DNA from: Cyclobacteriaceae bacterium
GTDB lineage: Bacteria > Bacteroidota > Bacteroidia > Cytophagales > Cyclobacteriaceae
NCBI GenBank assembly: GCA_028281285.1
Contig: JANQKF010000040.1
Span: forward strand, 62,001 to 126,000
DNA length: 64,000 bases
Direction of reading: 5' to 3'
The position numbers were made by a program, and so were the translations under genes. Positions 59,900 to 64,000 of the stretch are shown here, piece after piece (the stretch's first letter is position 1; each line of letters opens with the position of its first letter). The notes under the pieces are model-generated. The model did not search any database. It was given only the letters and a program-made list of their open reading frames with translations, and was not told where the DNA came from.

Positions 59900-60973
59900 T
59901 TAAGGCATTTGGTAAACCATCGCATTGATGTGCATACCCGCACCTACAGAAGCAAACATTATATTATCTCCGCTATGCAGTTCATGATCTTCCAATTCTC
60001 CCTTTAGAATCAGGTCAAGCATCGTGGGTATTGTAGCCACTGAGCTATTCCCTAATTTTTGGATAGTCATGGGCATCAATTCACTTGAATTTCCCATATC
60101 TCCATAAAGCTTGAATAGTTTATGGAGAATTGCTTCATCCATTTTCTCATTCGCCTGATGAATCAGAATTTTCTTCAAATCCTTTAACTCAAGTCCTGCA
60201 CGTTCAATGGCACATTTCATGGCATCAGCCACATTGGTGAGTGCATATTCATAGATCTTTCTTCCCTTCATTTTGATATAGCTTCCGCCATGATCTTCCA
60301 GGGCAGGATTGTTGGAAGGACCCATGTTTAGGTAACAAAGCTCCTGATCAGCATCCGTTCTTGAACATTGTGCCTTATAGCCACCGCTCGGATTGTCTGT
60401 AATTGAGAAAATTGTGGCTCCAGCTCCATCGGCAAAAATCATAGAATCTCTATCATGGGGGTCCACAGTTTGACTCAGGGTTTCTCCACCAATGACCATC
60501 ACGTGTCTCGCATCTCCACAGCGTATCATTTGGGTTGCCTGAATCGCTCCTTGAACCCACCCCGGGCATCCAAAACTAATGTCATAGCACGAAGTCGCAG
60601 GATTGGTGATTTTCAATTGATTCTTCACGCGAGCGGCCAGGCTAGGCATCATATCAATGCGATTAGTTGACTTCTGCATATCCCCGAAATTGTGGGCAAA
60701 AATGATATAGTCAAGATCTTCAGCATCTATGGTGCTCTCCTTAAGGGCATTCCGAGCGGCAATTGCGCCTAAATCGGAAGCCTTCTGTCCCGGTTTGGCA
60801 TACCTGCGTTCCTTAATACCGGTGATCTTCTCGAATTTCCTAATGATCACATGGTTCTCATCTGGAAATGGTGTACCGTCTTCCTGATAAAATTCTGAAT
60901 CCAGAAAATGGGAGTTTGGAATGACTTGCTCGGGAATATAGCTCCCGACTCCATTAATAATTACATTGGTCAT
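59900..60973 (-). CDS. 3-oxoacyl-ACP synthase III-family protein (FabH-like)
   Basis: A 357-residue thiolase-fold condensing enzyme. The catalytic triad is in place: Cys136 in SFGCPGWVQGA, His272 in ILIHQANEKMD and Asn309 in QKLGNSSVATIP. The spacing is that of KAS III, but the protein is longer at the N-terminus than E. coli FabH (317) and is not in a fab cluster. It could start fatty-acid chains, or load a special acyl primer in a secondary lipid pathway. It lies three bases downstream of a TetR gene and probably shares its control. Confidence 0.88.
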   Translation of the reverse strand: MTNVIINGVGSYIPEQVIPNSHFLDSEFYQEDGTPFPDENHVIIRKFEKITGIKERRYAKPGQKASDLGAIAARNALKESTIDAEDLDYIIFAHNFGDMQKSTNRIDMMPSLAARVKNQLKITNPATSCYDISFGCPGWVQGAIQATQMIRCGDARHVMVIGGETLSQTVDPHDRDSMIFADGAGATIFSITDNPSGGYKAQCSRTDADQELCYLNMGPSNNPALEDHGGSYIKMKGRKIYEYALTNVADAMKCAIERAGLELKDLKKILIHQANEKMDEAILHKLFKLYGDMGNSSELMPMTIQKLGNSSVATIPTMLDLILKGELEDHELHSGDNIMFASVGAGMHINAMVYQMP

Positions 60974-60976
60974 AGA

Positions 60977-61561
60977 CTAGCTAGCTTCTGTATAGCGAAC
61001 AGCATCCCAACAAGCTTCTGCAGCCTGTTCTATCCTGTCCTCGGTTAATGTTTGATTATGGTCAATATGTTGTTTGAGCAGCGACACAATCGGGCCGTAG
61101 AGCAAAGCAATTATGGTGTACAAAGGAAGATCCTTCATGGCTCTGGCTCGCTTCGACTCAATGAAGAACATCATGATTGGGGATAAAATCATAAATGATT
61201 CCTCTCGTGTCAGATTGCTCATATAAGGTGCATACCTATGCTGTTCAATGAATTGAAACTCTTTCGGGTGATCCATAAAAAAATAGATCATGTTCTTCCA
61301 CAAATGTTTGAAACGTTCTTTGTAGGTTCCCTCTTCCCGATAATTGGTCAACATCGCTTTGATCACATCCCTCTTTATTTCTTTGAAGAGCTCGTTAATT
61401 AACTCTTCCTTATTGGCGAAATATCTGTAGATAGTTCCGGCACCAACACCCGCATGTTGGGCAATAAGAGATATGGGAGTCCCATGAAAACCATGCTCAG
61501 ACAATAGTTCGAGTGTGGTATTCATGATAGATGTCCGCTTATCGAGTTTGTTTTCAATCAT
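60977..61561 (-). CDS. TetR-family transcriptional regulator
   Basis: A 194-residue TetR/AcrR-type repressor. The N-terminal helix-turn-helix is clear (IMNTTLELLSEHGFHGTPIS, then AGVGAGTIYRYFANKEELIN), and the C-terminal part is the helical ligand-binding domain. The start at 61561 (MIENKLDKRTSIMNTT) is chosen by the usual family length before the HTH; the frame stays open upstream through a palindrome, which supports the shorter start. It is immediately upstream of the KAS III gene, so autoregulation together with that gene is likely. Confidence 0.9.
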   Translation of the reverse strand: MIENKLDKRTSIMNTTLELLSEHGFHGTPISLIAQHAGVGAGTIYRYFANKEELINELFKEIKRDVIKAMLTNYREEGTYKERFKHLWKNMIYFFMDHPKEFQFIEQHRYAPYMSNLTREESFMILSPIMMFFIESKRARAMKDLPLYTIIALLYGPIVSLLKQHIDHNQTLTEDRIEQAAEACWDAVRYTEAS

Positions 61562-61568
61562 TTTATAG

Positions 61569-61588
61569 CGGAATGAACGTTCATTCCG
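61569..61588. promoter_or_regulatory. 20-bp perfect palindrome, likely TetR operator
   Basis: CGGAATGAACGTTCATTCCG is a perfect palindrome just upstream of the tetR start codon (8-27 bases from it) and 84 bases before the accD promoter. TGAACGTTCA-type centres are common TetR-family operators. It probably mediates tetR autorepression and control of the KAS III gene. Confidence 0.7.
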
Positions 61589-61671
61589 GGCACTAAGGAA
61601 GAGAGTTTCATAATGAAAAACAAGCCCTGGTTGAATAATTTTCATGCTTATTGCAGGCTTAGAAATTCTGT

Positions 61672-61702
61672 TTTGGTTCGAAACAGTTTTGATCTATTTT
61701 TG
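61672..61702 (+). promoter_or_regulatory. Promoter of accD
   Basis: TTTG at 61672-61675, 19-base spacer, TATTTTTG at 61695-61702; full consensus match. The -33 box is overlapped by an inverted repeat CTGTTT-N7-AAACAG (61668-61686). Confidence 0.7.
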
Positions 61703-61746
61703 CCAATTATTTGATCGTCACAGATCAAAAGCCGTAATTAGAATTT

Positions 61747-62589
61747 ATGTCTTGGTTTAAAAGAACTAGCAAGGGCATTACCACCCCAACCGAACAAAAG
61801 AAAGATGCTCCTGACGGATTGTGGTATAAGACACCCGGAGGGAAGATTGTTCATACCCGAGAATTAAAGAACAACGCCTATGTGAGCCCTGAAGATGGGT
61901 ATCATGTGCGCATTGGTAGTAGAGAATACTTTGAGATCTTATTTGACGACAACCAATTTGATGAGTTGGACGAGAATATGAGCTCAGGCGATCCGCTCAC
62001 TTTTGTTGATAGCAAGCCTTACCCGAAACGAATTATTGCTACCCAGGAAAAATCCGGTCTGAAAGACGCTGTTCGTTCAGCGTATGGAAAAATGAATGGC
62101 CAAGGCCTGGTTGTCTCTTGTATGGATTTCTCTTTTGTCGGTGGTTCAATGGGTTCCGTGGTTGGTGAAAAGATCGGTCGTGCAATCGATCATGCACTCA
62201 AAACCAACACTCCCTTTCTCATGATTTCTAAATCGGGCGGAGCAAGAATGCAGGAAGCCGGGTATTCATTAATGCAAATGGCTAAAACCTCGGCAAAACT
62301 CGCAAGGCTTAGTGAGGCAAAAATCCCTTACATCTCACTATTGACTGACCCAACCACAGGTGGTGTTACTGCCTCTTATGCTATGCTAGGAGATTTCAAT
62401 ATTGCTGAACCCGGAGCACTTATTGGCTTCGCTGGTCCGCGGGTAATTCGTGATACTGTAGGCAAAGATCTTCCAAAAGGATTCCAAAGTGCTGAATTTG
62501 TTCTTGATCATGGGTTCTTAGACTTTATTGTTGACCGCAGAGACCTCAAGAAGCAATTGACGACATTGCTCAAGATGATTGTAAAGTAG
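61747..62589 (+). CDS. accD: Acetyl-CoA carboxylase carboxyltransferase subunit beta, zinc-finger-less
   Basis: AccD with AccA moves the carboxyl group from biotin to acetyl-CoA, making malonyl-CoA for fatty acids. The 280-residue protein has the beta-subunit core: [56 protein letters not shown] and [18 protein letters not shown]. The four-cysteine zinc finger that begins E. coli AccD is absent: the aligned stretch has [10 protein letters not shown] and [11 protein letters not shown] and no cysteine. This is as I recall other Bacteroidota AccD. It is divergent from tetR and the palindrome. Confidence 0.95.
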   Translation: MSWFKRTSKGITTPTEQKKDAPDGLWYKTPGGKIVHTRELKNNAYVSPEDGYHVRIGSREYFEILFDDNQFDELDENMSSGDPLTFVDSKPYPKRIIATQEKSGLKDAVRSAYGKMNGQGLVVSCMDFSFVGGSMGSVVGEKIGRAIDHALKTNTPFLMISKSGGARMQEAGYSLMQMAKTSAKLARLSEAKIPYISLLTDPTTGGVTASYAMLGDFNIAEPGALIGFAGPRVIRDTVGKDLPKGFQSAEFVLDHGFLDFIVDRRDLKKQLTTLLKMIVK

Positions 62590-62703
62590 CTTCCTATTCA
62601 AAACAATTTTATCAATCAAATAGTATGCCTTCTAAGGCTCTGGAATTGGTTTTACTCACCTGAAATTTTAACGGAGACCTTACTGATTTAATTGATTAGT
62701 CAA

Positions 62704-62711
62704 TATATTTG
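62704..62711 (+). promoter_or_regulatory. -7 element TATATTTG upstream of nqrF
   Basis: Exact TAnnTTTG match in the 184-base gap between accD and nqrF, 63 bases before the ATG at 62774. The -33 box is not clear. Confidence 0.4.
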
Positions 62712-62773
62712 TAGCCCTTAGGGATTAGGTCCTTGACCACCCTATAAAATGTTGATTTAAAAGATATTATTTA

Positions 62774-64000
62774 ATGTCATCTGTAATAATCACTTCCATC
62801 GTTGCTTTCTCAGTAGTGATTCTCCTATTGGTTTTAATACTCCTTTATGCTCAATCAAAATTAGTGCAGTCAGGAGATGTTAAAATCATTGTGAACGGAG
62901 ATGAAGCAAATCCTATTGTAACCTCTGCCGGAAGCACATTGTTGAATACCCTCTCAAGTGAAAAAGTATTCTTGCCATCAGCATGTGGTGGTGGAGGTAC
63001 TTGCGCCATGTGTAAATGTACCGTGAATGAAGGAGGAGGCGATGTTCTTCCAACAGAAGTTGGACACCTGAGTAGAGCCGAGCAAAAGGAGGGCGTGCGT
63101 CTTTCTTGCCAGGTAAAGGTGAAAAACGACATGCGAATTGAGATCCCTGAAGAAATTTTCGGGATTAAGAAATGGGAATGCGAAGTGGTTTCCAACTATA
63201 ATGTAGCCTCTTTCATCAAAGAGTTTGTGGTAAAACTTCCTGAAGGCGAAACGCTTGACTTTGAGGCAGGAGGTTATATCCAGGTCGATGTTCCTCCTGT
63301 AGTTTGTGACTTCAAGGATATGAACATTGAGCCTCATCCGGATGATCCTGCAGGACCAGACAAGTTCAAAGAGGATTGGGATAAATTCGGTCTGTGGGAT
63401 TTGACCATGAAGAATGATGAAGAAATCTTCAGAGCCTATTCAATGGCCAATCACCCTGCGGAAGGCAACATAATCATGTTGAATATCCGTATTGCTACTC
63501 CACCTTGGGATAGAGCTAATAATCGTTGGATGGATGTAAATCCGGGTATTTGTTCTTCTTACGTCTTTACAAGAAAACCTGGTGATAAGGTGACTATTTC
63601 AGGCCCTTATGGTGAATTCTTCATTAAGCCTACGGATGCTGAAATGCTTTATATCGGTGGTGGTGCAGGAATGGCTCCAATGAGATCACACTTGTTTCAC
63701 CTGTTCCATACACTTAAAACAGGAAGAAAGGTTTCTTACTGGTACGGAGGACGATCAAGAAGGGAGCTTTTCTATCTTGATCACTTTCAAAAAATCGAAG
63801 AAGAATTTCCAAACTTCAAATTCTATCTCGTGCTATCAGAGCCAGTTCCTGAAGACAATTGGGTGGAGAAGAAAAGTGTAGATGATCCTGAAGGTGATGG
63901 TTTCCTTGGTTTTGTCCATCAAGCGGTAATTGATCAATACCTCAGCAAACACGAGGCTCCTGAGGACATAGAATTCTACTTCTGCGGACCTCCAATGATG
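62774..64000 (+). CDS. nqrF: Na+-translocating NADH:quinone reductase subunit F (3' end outside window)
   Basis: NqrF is the NADH-oxidising subunit of Na+-NQR: it passes electrons from NADH through FAD and a 2Fe-2S cluster. The visible 409 codons start at ATG 62774. An N-terminal membrane helix (about 5-27) is followed by a ferredoxin domain with the cluster cysteines ([16 protein letters not shown], then LSCQVKV) and the FAD/NAD reductase domain with [41 protein letters not shown] and [12 protein letters not shown]. The frame runs off the right edge at YFCGPPMM. The other nqr genes (A-E) are not upstream, unlike the usual nqrABCDEF order. Confidence 0.95.
   Translation, partial: MSSVIITSIVAFSVVILLLVLILLYAQSKLVQSGDVKIIVNGDEANPIVTSAGSTLLNTLSSEKVFLPSACGGGGTCAMCKCTVNEGGGDVLPTEVGHLSRAEQKEGVRLSCQVKVKNDMRIEIPEEIFGIKKWECEVVSNYNVASFIKEFVVKLPEGETLDFEAGGYIQVDVPPVVCDFKDMNIEPHPDDPAGPDKFKEDWDKFGLWDLTMKNDEEIFRAYSMANHPAEGNIIMLNIRIATPPWDRANNRWMDVNPGICSSYVFTRKPGDKVTISGPYGEFFIKPTDAEMLYIGGGAGMAPMRSHLFHLFHTLKTGRKVSYWYGGRSRRELFYLDHFQKIEEEFPNFKFYLVLSEPVPEDNWVEKKSVDDPEGDGFLGFVHQAVIDQYLSKHEAPEDIEFYFCGPPMM

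Noticed and set aside
1-64000. tRNA, rRNA, CRISPR, insertion sequences
   Set aside because: None could be recognised in the intergenic regions, which are mostly short.

Overview
The window is a chromosomal segment of a Bacteroidota bacterium, most likely a marine member of the Cytophagales-like groups. Supporting signs are a TonB-dependent receptor with a carboxypeptidase-regulatory-like N-terminal domain, a DUF4270 lipoprotein and starch-synthase-like fragment beside panC and glmS, a zinc-finger-less AccD, a Na+-translocating NADH:quinone reductase subunit (NqrF), a flexirubin/saproxanthin-type CrtD desaturase, and -7 elements of the Bacteroidota form TAnnTTTG in front of many genes. Shine-Dalgarno sequences are mostly weak, as is usual for the phylum. 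Species cannot be fixed from the sequence alone. I see no transposase, integrase, CRISPR array, rRNA or tRNA; the window looks like ordinary core and semi-core chromosome.

Layout. 1-8.4 kb: tail of a secreted sortilin/BNR-type protein, the carotenoid desaturase crtD, a periplasmic MltF-like transglycosylase, and a TonB receptor with its partner lipoprotein. 8.5-11.6 kb: a secreted M14 carboxypeptidase and a hypothetical protein. 11.6-20.7 kb: a long run on the minus strand. It starts with a six-gene, nearly gapless operon (WYL regulator, ABM-fold protein, GyrI-like protein, dihydrofolate-reductase-like protein, AlkC DNA glycosylase, glycerate kinase). It continues with a LytTR membrane regulator, a LanC-like lipoprotein, a saccharopine/alanine-dehydrogenase-like enzyme, deoC and an acylphosphatase. 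20.7-26.2 kb: a membrane methyltransferase-like protein, gltX, ridA, a degenerate 3-hydroxyacyl-CoA dehydrogenase and glmS.

26.2-33.1 kb: DUF4270 and starch-synthase-like genes diverge from panC-panD, a YbhN-like membrane protein, rfaE2, a YugP-type metallopeptidase and an acyl-CoA dehydrogenase. 33.2-40.5 kb: an AraC regulator, a geranylgeranylglyceryl-phosphate-synthase-type enzyme with two small membrane proteins, two divergent Na/Pi cotransporters and an M20 amidohydrolase. 40.5-48.4 kb: secA with a SPOR lipoprotein, dapF, and the classic rpsP-rimM-trmD-rplS operon. 48.6-54.3 kb: a complete 2-oxoglutarate dehydrogenase operon (sucA-sucB-lpdA). 54.4-64 kb: a beta-lactamase-fold hydrolase, carB, DUF4834, an NTF2-like protein, a KAS III/TetR pair with a perfect 20-bp palindrome, accD, and the start of nqrF, which runs off the right end.

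Most genes are housekeeping. The parts most worth attention are the WYL-AlkC operon, the LanC-like lipoprotein whose zinc ligands are absent, the rpsP leader with twin hairpins and the very long acidic tail of S16, the PcrB-type lipid enzyme in an overlapping membrane-protein operon, and the TetR palindrome near accD. I did not find an unmistakable new system; the WYL-AlkC operon is the best candidate for a coherent and little-described one.
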